A stretch of 64,000 nt of DNA from Tribonema minus. Lineage: Eukaryota > Sar > Xanthophyceae > Tribonematales > Tribonemataceae. A program made the translations under genes and the position numbers. This document shows positions 1 through 11,200 of the stretch, piece after piece. How positions within the stretch are numbered: the first letter of the stretch is position 1; each line of letters starts with the position of its first letter. The notes under the pieces were generated by a model. It was not told the DNA's origin and made no database searches. It was given only the letters and a program-made list of their open reading frames with translations. The stretch is taken from NCBI GenBank assembly GCA_017506865.1, contig JAFCMP010000056.1:124001-188000 (forward strand), given 5' to 3'.

Positions 1-565
1 ACAAACCTGACATGCACTACAGTGGTATGAAGTTTGTACTGTAGGCTTATGAAAGATTGTTTTGAACTACCAAACTTCTATGTCATAGCATAGCGCAGCT
101 GTTTTTGCTGTCTCTTGTACTTGGCGGTCAGCAAGAACTCAGAACATGAACTCCATCAGCGTTAACTTCAACACATAGTGGGCAGATAGTGAGCAGGTGT
201 ATCCACGTTCGGCCAATAACCTGCTATCACTCGACTTTACTTTGAACGTTTGCGTCGTGACCGTCCTCAAAGCGCACCACATGTCCAGTGCTAAGAAATT
301 TGGTGCGCATTCACATGCAAGTGGCATCAATCAGCTTGCAGTATGATGGTGTACGTCTGCCCTCGATGGGAATCAGGAAATACTGTATGGTGGCATCTCG
401 CTCGCATGCCTATGCAAGTCTAAAGTTGATCAGTGACGGGGAGCGTCACCAGCCTTGCCTACTAATAATACTTCGCATTGATGAGTGATTTCTACACCGG
501 ATGCGGTGGTAGTGTATTGACACACTGAGCACAAGCAAGCGTCCATGAGCATCATGTTCCCATAA
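1..565. other. 5' flank of the GCR1_C-like gene, no firm exon
   Basis: No exon could be placed with confidence here. The next gene may have further upstream exons in this stretch or beyond the left edge, because its first placed exon starts with a run of Met codons rather than a clear start context. A possible acceptor (GGCATGACAG) sits just inside that exon near 590. Confidence 0.3.
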
Positions 566-2903
566 TTGCATTGTTGTGATCTTGGCATGACAGGGCTACC
601 CATGACTTCTCCCGACTTCATGATCATGCCGCCTATGTTCAGCCGGTTCAGTCAGGAAGGGTTGGCAATATCAGGGGTGACAGAGCTCATCCTGAGCGCC
701 ATTACTGCAGGCTTTGGCGAGCATGTGCCCGACAACCTTTTGCGAGTGGCAGAGCACGCTCTCGCGTCAGTATTGTATCATTGGGAATTTTTGCGCGGAA
801 CGCTGCCTGCAAACCATCGTCTGTTCGCGAATGTCCTCCTTCTGGACAATGCACGGCGCACACAGCTGCAGCAACTCGTCATTTGCTTCATGGGGAATAG
901 TGCAGAAGCCCGCCGACAACAACGCGCGCCAACAGGTGATTAATCTAGTATGTTGCAAGCATGTAGCTTTGCCGTGAAAGGCAGTGGCCCTTGCATATGT
1001 TGACTAGGCCAACGCAGCAGAAGTCTGTAAACTCAACACATGCATGCATCACTGCGGTACTTTTCACAGCAAAATATTGTGCAACGAGTGCTTGATGGCT
1101 TGAATGCTACAACCACACCAATGCCGGCATGAATCATACCGTCGATAAGGTCGACTCTGATGTCAGCCAAATTACTCATACCAGAATTCGGTAGGAGTAC
1201 ATCTTCACTAAGTGATCGATTGTGTACATGTCTGTTGTGGAGAGAGGGTGCAGCCCATACTTGCAGTCAATGAAGGTAGTTGTTGGTTGTGTCATATGCG
1301 TCATCGTACTATGTCTTTATTGAGGCGAAAGAAAGAATCAGATGATTTCATTGTTCGTTAACAGTCACAAAGAGTTCTAGGTACATACTCACAGTTACGG
1401 CATTGGGTTGGTCACCTTGCAGAGTAAGTAACAGCCTGAATATGCCTACTTCCCCGCTTGAGAACTGTGCTGCAAGGCGTCATTATGCTGTTTGGTTGGT
1501 ATGGCAGCCCCATGTGGACTGAGTGCAACAACATCTTTGTGTTCGCTGCTGAAGTGGGCACACTCTGCTAGTGCAGATACATTCACACATTGATAAGCTG
1601 TGAGCATTGCACTCAATTTCCACTGGTTGTGTTTCACAAGCATTGCACGTTGTACTGCTCCGTGGCTGTGACCATCGCCTGTGCACAGGGCTTCCACCAC
1701 ATGTGATGCTGATGGCGGAGATGAGAGACACCCGCGCTGAAGTGGCTTCGTTGGTGAAGGGCCTTGGAACTGACATTGGCCTGCTGCCAGCTCAGATGCA
1801 GTCCAATCTCCGGAGCTTAATAGAAGACGGCTCCATACAACCTGGCCAGCTCACTCCTCAGTACCTCATGCGCACTGTTGCCGATTGTTTCACGGCAAGC
1901 GGCCTACCGGAGCTGGTGGAGGGCATGAGGAATGGGACATTGAATCAGGGTGGAGGTGGTACAGCAGCGGCTACAGCTATGTCCGCAGCACTAAGGTATG
2001 TCAACAAGCATTACGTTGTTGCACAAAACTGGTGAATGGCGCTCGACATACGTGCAATGTGCATGAGCTTCATTAATTATTGAGTATTCCATTTGCTGGC
2101 TATGCATGTTGAACTTCCAAGTTGATGCAGCCAACATAGGGCGCCTACTGCAAAGCATCAGACGTCATTGGCTACTTGTGCACCGCACTGAGCTTATGCT
2201 TGCTGCTCTTGCATGTACAGCAGCCAACGACTCAGGTTTCAGTAACTGCTGCATTGCCATTGCACGCAGCATTTCATCATCCGGCATTGGGATGTCCGGA
2301 TATTCGCTGCTGCCAGGCTGCCAGTAGCTTAAAGTGCCGGTGGTGTGGCCAAGATGGCAAGACTTGCAGTGTTGCACGAATGGTTGCAAGCAATATTGTG
2401 GCTACAGCAATTCCCTCATGCCCTGCTCTTTGCCCCCCCCCCCCCCCGCGCCTCTTCCTTGATGCAGCTCATCAGCTTCAAGTAGGCCACCCAGCTACCA
2501 GCGCCCTAGTGACACGTGGGCAATCCCTCAGTTCAAGGCTCAGGATGCATGGAGGGCATGGGTGGTAGGTGTGGATGAGGTTGGCCCATTTCACTTGCTC
2601 AGTGGTATGATTCCTGCGGCTCAGAAGTTTTCGTGGAAGAAGTTCAAGACACTCATGAAGATAATAGAGGGTCATGTGACCCAGAAGCATGAGAACTGGA
2701 AGGTGGCAACATTGACAGATTCGCAGGCAACAGCTCTATATTGTGATGTCAGAGCTGAAATTGAGATAGAGGGCAAAAAGCATAAACGGCGGCATGATCA
2801 GCTTAAGTGGACTACTGTTCTCAAGAATTATGAGAAAAGGCGTGCTGAGAACAACAAGCAGGCCCGTCACAATGCATTGGCCGATGATGGAAATATGATG
2901 TAG
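566..2903 (+). CDS. Spliced gene with GCR1_C-like (Crypton-type) DNA-binding C-terminus
   Basis: I see three exons that join in phase: 566-935, 1689-1995 and 2468-2903, giving 370 residues. The donors are CAG|GTGATT and AAG|GTATGT; the last acceptor (GATGCAG, ending 2467) follows a long C-rich pyrimidine tract at ~2430-2460. Exon 1 encodes a helical segment ending with a pattern like LPANHRLFANVLL. Exon 2 encodes a polar helical linker that may form a coiled coil. Exon 3 encodes a tryptophan-rich block (AWRAWVVGVDEVGPFHLL) followed by SWKKFKTLMKIIE and a very basic tail. The W..W..G..GP block followed by a basic helix resembles the GCR1_C DNA-binding domain that accompanies tyrosine recombinases in fungal and oomycete Cryptons. 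No recombinase domain is visible, so this could be a domesticated gene, the 3' part of an element, or an unrelated regulator. The gene structure is more certain than the family. Confidence 0.5.
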
Positions 2904-4143
2904 TATCAGAAAGCTACAAACAGTCAATCAGATATTTGCACCTGTGCGACTGTCTCCGTGCTGCTCCCCTACTTGTGCAACTGTGTCCATACTCCCTCAT
3001 GTGCCGCATCATGACTTGCCCGTCTACTGAATGTTATGCTCCTACAGCACCAGTTTAATTTGTTTGCCGTGATGCCTGCGGCTCACCTCGCAAGCTGTTG
3101 CTCCTATCAGAAGATGGTCAAACATCCATATTTGCTGCACTTATGTTGCATTCCATGACGTGCCGCACTGTAGCTATTTGAGGCAGAGCGTCTACCGCTG
3201 CATGGTCCAATGAACGATCATGTCAGCTGGCCTGTCACTAATTGAACAGATTTGGGGCGCTATAAAGCTCAGAGTGACTGAATGTGATTGTGCGTGACTG
3301 CTGCACCAACTGGTATCCACTTGGAGTGCAGCAAGACACCAGCTCTTGCACGAGAATAGCTGGTACAAGTTCACTCTGTACCGCAGTGGTGACTTTGCAT
3401 CCTACCCAAAGCCTTGGGAAGCACCAAGCGAATGCGGCTTAGCCAACCCGACTCTGGCAGAATTGCTCTATATGCCTCAAAAGAAGTCGTCGCACAGCAA
3501 AACGCATCATCGGCATTAATGCGCGAGCCGCTATGCGACGTGCGCAGCCGCCCGCAGGTTCAAAGCAGGCCGGCGACAGCATGGTGCAAGCGCATTAGCA
3601 TACGACAAGATCTTAAGGTGGTCGCTGCGCAGCACATTCGTTGCATCGCAGCACGCACCACCCACACTGCAGTGAAGGCAGCGTAAGGTTCCAAGGTAGG
3701 TTGCACATTATTCTGTTGATTCTGTAGCAGAAGCAGTATTTCCTCGAGCGACGCAGTATTTCCTCGCGCACACACGAGGTGCACGACGGCCAACATGAGC
3801 AGCTTGAATCATACGCACTCAAACCCCTTCGCCAGCATCGCCACGGCAGCGCAGTGGTAAGATGCAGTGGTAAGATGACTTTTTATGGCCCTCGGTGACC
3901 CTGGGAGGGCGGGGCGGGGGTCCCCCCACGCCTACCGAATCCTGGTATGAGTAAATCATTATTTTCCACGGAATGTAAGATGGACGCTTGGTTCAGGTCA
4001 TCAGTTTCCTGCAGCGGCTTTGCCATTGAACCAAATGCTCTGCGACCTCAGACTGAGCATGACCAAGAGCCAATGCAAGTTAGCGATGCACCTACCGATA
4101 CATCATCGCAATGGACGTGTTCACCCTTGCATCTACAACTCAC
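2904..4143. other. Region between convergent genes, no clear gene
   Basis: This holds the 3' flanks of the rightward GCR1_C-like gene and the leftward Pro-Thr repeat gene. A minus-strand segment near 3690-3720 reads QPTLEPY, which could be a further exon of the Pro-Thr repeat gene, but I found no convincing splice borders. Nothing else stands out. Confidence 0.3.
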
Positions 4144-4879
4144 CTCAGAAGTAGGCTCTGCGGTGGGCTCAGAAGTCGGCTTGGCGGTGGGCTCGGCTGT
4201 GGGCTCAGCGGTCGGCTCCGAAGTAGGCTTCGCCGTGGGCTGCGCCAAGATGGCGCAAAGGAAAACATATAAATTCCTGATTTCATAATCTGATTTCATG
4301 TTGTATGAGTGTTGCACACGCGTAGGAAGGCATGTAAATATGCATCAGGCAGGCGTGGTCGCTGAACCATGCGCCAACTAAATGCTGTGCCATGTACGCA
4401 CATCATAAACTTATTCCAAACCGCAGTTATCTAAACTGCTCTACACGATACTCACCCATGCTGCTGCGGTGTGCCGCAATTGATGTGCACACATGCGCAT
4501 ATTCTGCAACTTAAGTACACTGATGTGCTTCAATGTAACTGGTGGCTGAACTCAGCAACGAAAAAAGCTGTGGGCCATCTGTTACATCTGCAGTGAGCAT
4601 AGTCCGCAACTAGTAGGCGTAGGAATTGCGTACGCACAAGAGTTCGTGCATGTGCTACTGCAGCCTCAAGCGCCACTTGGATACGACAACAGACAAGATT
4701 CCGCGCTGATGCTTCTGCACAAAAGCACGAATCAGCCTTGCTTAAGTGCACCTCATCAAGTAGGGCCGATAATCACGACTTGCCTCGGAAGTGGGCTGAG
4801 CGGTGGGCTGCGTTGTAGGCTTGGCAGTCGGCTCCAACGTGGGCTGTGCAGTGGGCGTGCTGGTGGGCGTCGACGTTGG
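4144..4879 (-). repeat. Duplicated 96-nt Pro-Thr exons with 12-bp period
   Basis: Exons at 4784-4879 and 4144-4239 have the same length, both start directly after an AG acceptor with a Pro codon, both end in GAG, and both consist of eight PTxx units. This indicates whole-exon duplication on top of the internal 12-bp repeat. Confidence 0.7.
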
Positions 4880-7479
4880 CTGCAGAACCAAACATGCGGC
4901 AAGACCCAGCATGAATGAGTGCGTCAATGTATGTGCCAATGTTGTAGTACAAGTGACGCAGTATGCCAGAGAGGGGAGCACAATTGGTGGCTCCCAAAAG
5001 CCGCAGAGAATGCAGCGGTTGCGCTACATCTTCACCCAGCAAGTGAAGTGGTGAAATGTAAGAAATGGCAGCGCAAAATAGCAGGGAATATGTGGGATCA
5101 TAATGAATCAGATGCCGCTGAGGCGTGCCTGGGCTTTCATGAGGAAGCGCCCCCGATTGTGTGGCAGCATATTATTATCAACTCATCACTGGAGGAATTG
5201 AAGCATTGGCAAGTGTAGAAGCTACAATGGACGAGGTCGTCTTGGAGGATCAACCGTTACGGTAGCTGGCCTGGCCGAGCGTAGTAGCGCTTGTTCTCAG
5301 CTGTCAGGCTGCGCTTACATGTGCGCTGTGAGCACACGCATTGCGCGCGCATCAGTCTCTGAGCTGCATAACCTGCTTATTATATAGAGTTTTGCCGTCA
5401 AGCAGAAGTTAAAAAAAAAAGCCTAATGCAATGTCTCACTGTGCTGTGTGCAGAGACATTTGTACGCCCGCAGCAGGCGATCTTATACTTATAGGCGGCA
5501 AGAAAGGCAGCAGTGCATTGAAAAAAGAGAAAGCCAGGTGAGTGCATGTAGCTTCTGAAGCGTCTGCCGCGTAGAACCTTCAAGCTGTTCAACACCTGAT
5601 TCTTAGAACCGTCGCCTAGCGTATTCACCTGCGCCGTTGGCGTTTCCGTCAGGTCAGGCGCGGGGCAGAAGAGGCCGGAGGTGCTGCTGCAGGGCGTGAA
5701 GTCCATGGCCACGGTGTACTTCTTGAAGCAGACGCCCCGCAGCTGGTTCTGGTTGACGCCATTGTTGTAGCAGGCGCTGACGTCCGCCGCCGCCGCGCCG
5801 CCGCTCGGGTTGCACTTCTTGCCGTCGTGCGTGATGAAGATGAGCGGCTTTGTGCTGCTGCACGGGATGGTGAGCGTCAGCGGCATGGGCCTGCAGGCAG
5901 CGATCAGCACAAGGGAAACATCGACATGGGGTGAGCCGCTTCAACAAGTTGCCGGGTGCGGTATTCAATTGTCGTATGCCCGGAGGGCCTGGTCAAGGCC
6001 GGCTCAGCAGTCAGTGACTGACTCAGAGTGTGAACGCAATAAAGTCTGATGACATGACATTGTGCTGCCGCAGACTGAGTGCTACACGAGGTGCTGTGTA
6101 CCTGCAGTGCACAGTGACTGCTGCACTTGTCAAGTAACTTGATCATTGATGGTGTTGCTGGGCTTTGACACTGCATGGCATTTGGCAAAATTCAATTTAC
6201 TGTACGTTTCTGAGGCGGCTGTCATGACATTGTAGTGCTGGCGTACGCCACACTGTCAGGAGACGTTCAAATCAAATATTATTAATCAGCTGGTCCAGGA
6301 AGCTGCGATGCCCGCTAAGTGACTGCAGGTTGCAATTTGTCAATTCAAGATAAGGCCCACCGTCCAACAGAAGCAAAAGCAGCCTCTAACTTAAGCAGCC
6401 TGTGCTGCCGACGGCAGCCGTAGGCTGTACGATCAGAGAGATCAGCGCCTGTCAGTGAGCACTGCCGCACTGCCACTGGCAGGTACTAGCGAGAGTTCCG
6501 CATCCGCACACCACATCGACAGAGCATTCGATTAGTCAGCCTGTTAGTAAGCCTGAGGATATGTCATCACAATGACTTTGCCAACTTGAAGCACCACTGC
6601 AGCAGGGCTTCACACTGCAACGCTATGATTGGGCGTGCAGGAACTTCAAGCTACATTGCAATGGTGGGCAGGACCGGACGCTCGGGAACTTACCCAACCT
6701 TGTAGCACCGGCCGTCGTAGCTGATGGCCACAAAGCTCAGGTTCAGGCAGTTGTTCAGCGTCACAGTGACTGATGTGGGCATGGTGTTGTCGCACTGGTA
6801 GGTCACGCACTTGAGCGCCTGATCGGTCACGCAGCCAGAGCAGCTGCTACCTGCAGGCAATCAAAGTTACACCCGGTTCGTCAGCTTGCTGATTTCATAA
6901 CTTAGACCTTCAATTATTACATCTCAAAACCAGCATGAAGCAGATGAACCACTGGCACCAACATGAACTTGGTCGCTGCGGCAATTGAACTTCTGCACCA
7001 ACGCATGCCTTCAAGTTCACTGTGGCACTGATGGCATGCACGACATCTGTTACAGTCATTCCATTTGACAAGTTCAACTATGAAGTTCACGCATGACTTC
7101 ATGATGATCTGTTACTGTAACAGTTACTACTGGTGGATCCGTTTGAAATTGCCAAGTGAAAACGCACAATCAAGATGGCCTGTGCAGCAGCTTGAAGACT
7201 CAGTTAGGCTACTGTACACCTACTAGTACTCGTCCAAGACTACTGCTATAGCCGCTAGACTCACTGACAGTCAGCAAGTCAAATGCCATCATTCATTGGC
7301 TTGTTGTCAAACACCATGATGTCACTACGATATCCACCGTGACTGTGGCACAATGCATTCAGTATACCAGTACTTGAAGCGGCTTCTATCGATGGCGCCC
7401 ACAGTAGTGTTGCCAAAAGACCGCAAGAAATGTAGCGCCAGCTCGAGGGCTTGAATATTGCTGCCAGCGAAAGCCTCAT
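4144..7479 (-). CDS. Secreted cysteine-rich protein with Pro-Thr tetrapeptide repeats (3' end not resolved)
   Basis: Five minus-strand exons join in phase: 7479-7374, 6850-6694, 5890-5629, 4879-4784 and 4239-4144 (239 codons, still open). Exon 1 begins with a Met and encodes a signal peptide with hydrophobic core CGLLATLLW and a likely cut after SIEA. Exons 2 and 3 encode a ~135-residue domain with about a dozen cysteines (for example SSCSGC, RCYKV, RGVCFKK). Exons 4 and 5 are both exactly 96 nt and encode only a PTxx repeat of 4 residues (PTAE, PTSE, PTAK, PTAQ). Donors include GTAAGT (after exon 2), a GC donor (GAG|GCAAGT) after exon 4, and GAG|GTGAGT after exon 5. Such Pro-Thr stalks are typical of algal cell-surface or extracellular matrix proteins and are likely O-glycosylated. 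I do not recognise the cysteine-rich domain. The exons encoding the C-terminus were not found. Confidence 0.6.
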
Positions 7480-8014
7480 GTCGTCAAGCGCCCCGCTGTA
7501 ACTTCAAGGTTGACTCAGAACTTCAAGGTCACCGACGGGCTGGTCCAGGAGACTCTGAGGTTCCACGTCACTTGAAGATCAATTGTTGACGCTGACGCTG
7601 CCACTCTGTGGCGCAGCGGCACATCACAGTGGCACACACGCAGTCAGATTCTGTCTCAGACTGTCAGTCACTGTCGCTGTCACTGCGGCGTTATTAAACT
7701 CCGAGTCACTGACGATTGATATGCGATGACGACCCAACTTAAATTGGTGTCATTCTCGTCTTCAAGTTGTCACACTCAATCATATGCAACTTGAACAAAG
7801 TCACACAAAGTTTGACACTACTAGTAAATTTAACAGAATCGTTGCAAATGATATTGTGCATTCAATGAGTGACTCAGTTTAATCTGAATTTCAGTACTAC
7901 GGTGACCTTGATGCTCAGAGTTTTTATCAAATAAATTAAATGTTCGCATACTTTGTAAGCTAGTAATATAGTGCGCAATTGATGATCAAGCACTCGGGAC
8001 CCCCACGTGAGCTT
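7480..8014. promoter_or_regulatory. 5' flank of the secreted-protein gene
   Basis: This AT-richer stretch separates the start codon of the leftward secreted-protein gene from the left end of the LINE. It should contain that gene's promoter, but I see no clear TATA box or other defined element. The LINE therefore inserted about 0.5 kb upstream of the gene, in the opposite orientation. Confidence 0.3.
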
Positions 8015-8026
8015 CAACTTCAAGTA
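8015..8026. repeat. Left target-site duplication of the LINE
   Basis: CAACTTCAAGTA, identical to 12450-12461. It contains the palindrome ACTTCAAGT that is frequent in non-coding parts of this window. Confidence 0.6.
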
Positions 8027-8220
8027 GCACGGCTGCTGAGCGCACGCCGGGCTCGGCGGCGGAACCCCCCGCTGCACGCCCCGCGCGCGGGCTGCCCCAA
8101 GGTCAGTCCGCCGCCGACCGCTTCCTCTCCACCTCGACGGCCCAGCCGCCGGCATCGGAGGGAGGCGGCGGCGCCTCGGGCCTGTAAGCCGCCGGTGCGG
8201 CGCTCCCCTCATCCACCGTA

Positions 8221-11200
8221 ATGATGTCTGACTCTACTTCAGGGGGAGCCGCACCGGCGGCCATTGCGGCAGCTGCTGCTGCAGCAGCGGCTGCCGCGGC
8301 GGGCATAGACCCTGCGCAGCCTGAGGCAGTGCAGGCGCCCGCTCAGCCTGCAACAGCTGCCATCTATCCGCGCTGCCCTTTATATGACACTGGCTGCCTC
8401 TTTCGGGTGCCAGTGCCCAAACCGCGCCTCCGCCGGAACGGGGAGGCGAACACGCTCACGGCGCAGACGTCGGCGTCGCTGGCGCTGGCGCGCCGCATCG
8501 CCACGACGCTGGCGGATCACCAGCGCCGCGAGCATCCGAATGTGCCTGCCGACTTTCTCGCGCGTATGCAGGCGGTCGACGATGAGTGTTTGACTCTCCA
8601 CCGAGCCGGCGCGGGCACCTACTACGCCGTGGAACCCGAGCTGCTACTCTGCGCATGCGCCTCGTGCGGCGAGCCAGGGTGCGTGCGCACGAAATTGCAC
8701 CAGCGCGACCACCTGTACAAGTCCCGGGGGGCGGCCGCAACGCAGCGGCCACACGGGCCCCGCGTCGCGCCTCTGCCCCCCATCCTCCCCCTCTCTACAG
8801 CCAGCGGCGGCGCGCGCGGCCCCGGCGCCCGCGCAGCTGCCGCTGTGGCTGCGGCAGGGCCAACATGGCGCAGCGCGCTTCCGCTCTGGACGCTGGCGCC
8901 GCTCTCGCCCGCGCGCGCAGCGCTTGACGACCTCTCCTTTGACTATGTTCTGCAGCAGCAACTGGTGGTCGGCCGCCGCATTCGCCTGGAGCACCGCTCG
9001 GACTTCACAGCCGCCTTGACGGCCACGCTGGCGGGCCTCCGGGAAGCGCAGACGGCGGTAGCGCAGGCACACGGGGTTGAGGCAGCGGCACAGGCGTCCG
9101 CCACAGCCGGTGCATGGTGCAAGCTGCTGCATCTGCTGCCGTGCCTGCTGCTTGTACCCGACGGCTCCCTGCCGCGGGCGCACCGTTTTGCGGCCTTCGT
9201 GGCAGGCGACCTGGACCTGCTCACGCGCACAGCGCTGGCCTTCTGCCGCCGCGGCGCCGCCCGTGCGTGCACGCGCCGCGCTAGGTCTATGACGGAGGCG
9301 GCGGCGGCAGTGCGGGAACGCGCGGCGGCGACGGCGCGGCAGCCGGGCGGCGTCGGGCGCGCCGCGCGGCTGCTGGCGGAGGGTGCTGACACATCTGCCC
9401 CCCGCGACTCTGCTACCTTGCATAAACTGCAGGCTAAACACCCAGCTGGCGATGCGTCTGCGAAGCTGGATGCCGCGGCATCGCGGGCGCGCAGCTTGGT
9501 GGCGGCGGCGGCGCTGGCGGCGCCGGCACCACTCAACTGCGCTTCATTCACGGCGGACGGGCTACGCGAGGCCATCCTCGCCGCCAACCCTGGCTCGGCC
9601 GCCGGTCCCTCTGGGCTGCGCAACTCCCACCTCCAGCAGTGCGTCCGGCACACGGCGCACACGTCGGGGCGCACGGTTGACTGGCTCCTTGAGCTGCTGG
9701 CGTGGCTGGGTACCGCGGTGTACTCCACCCCCGCCGCGCTGCCCGCCCCCTTTTGGCGCCTTCACGCGGCCGCGCGCCTCAGCGCTGTGGGCGAGAAGGC
9801 GCGCCCCATCGCGTGCGGCGACACCATCCGCCGCCTGTTCGCCCGCACCTTCTGCACGGACACCCGGGACCGCGTCTCCGCGCTGCTGGAACCAATTGGC
9901 CAGTTTGGGGTCGGCGCGCGGGGGGGCGCAGAGAGAGTGGCGCTCATGGCGCAGCTCACGCATGAGTGCGGCGGCGTGCTCCTTGCCATTGACGGCAGTA
10001 ATGCCTTCAACGCGCTGTCGCGCTCGGCAGTCCTCACCGCGGTGGCCGAGCATCTGCCTGGCCTGTACGGCTACGTCGAGCACATCTACGGCCCCGGCCG
10101 GGCCCCTTGGCTACAATTTGGCCTAGATGGGCACGCCGACGCCGCCATCATCCTCTCCCAACAGGGCGTGCAGCAGGGCGACCCATTGGGGCCGCTGCTG
10201 TTCGCGCTGGCACTGCGCGGCACCATGGTGGCTGCCCGCGCCAAGTTCCCGCAACTGGCGCTTCCGGGCTACCTCGATGACCTCACCATCATGACGCCCA
10301 GCTGTGACGCGCCGGTGCTCGACCACGTTGGCCGCGCGTTCTGCTTCATACAACAGGCGCTGAGCGAGCTCAACATTCAGGTCAACGTCACGAAATGCGC
10401 GGCGGTGGTGCCGGCCTCAGGCGGCGCCCGCGAGCGCGCCGCCGCCGTCTTTGCCGCCGCCAATGTCCCCGTACCAGTATGTGACGACGGCATCACGCTG
10501 ATGGGGGTGCCGGTCGGCACCGAGGGCTTCGTGCGCGCGCAAGTGGCGGCGACCCTTCGTGCCCCCGGCACCGACCGCCTGGTTGCGGAGCTTGTGCAGA
10601 TGGAGGATGTGCAGGCTGCCTTCTCCATTCTGCGTCTTGCCGTCCCCGCCCGCGCAGGGCATGTCTCGCGCAATACAGCGCCATCCCTCACGCACGAGGA
10701 GCTACGGCGCTTCGACGCCATCACGCTAGCGGCCGTGGCCGCGCTGGCGCAGGAGCCATCGGCGGGTCTTACGCCGCCGGCCCACCAGCGCGCGCCGGCG
10801 GCGGGTGACGATTGCCGCGGCCCGCCGGCGGTTTCGGCGGCGGCGGCGCCGCCCTCTCTGTGGGCGGCGGCAGTGGCATGGGTACGCGGCGCCGACTGGG
10901 GTGGCGAGGCCCCAGTGACGCTACCAGCACATCAGCAGGTACGCGTGCATCTGCGGCTGGGGAGTGGTGGCTTTGGCGTGCTGGGCGCGGCGCCCCGTGC
11001 ATGTGCCGCATTTGCTGCACGTTCCCTCGAGTGCATGGGGCCGGCACTGGCGGCATTTCCAGTCGCGGCACGCAGCCGCGTCCTAGAGCATGCCCGCTAT
11101 GGCTTCACCTTCACCCAGATAGCTACCTGCCTGCAGCAGCTGCGCAGCGGCAGCGATGAGGCTGCAGCGGCCCTCGCACTGCTCCTGCCCACGGTCTGGT

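Noticed and set aside
3947-4288. Plus-strand ORF with GSAVGSAVGSEVG repeats
   Set aside because: It is the reverse complement of the Pro-Thr repeat exon, whose minus-strand frame fits splice sites and phase.
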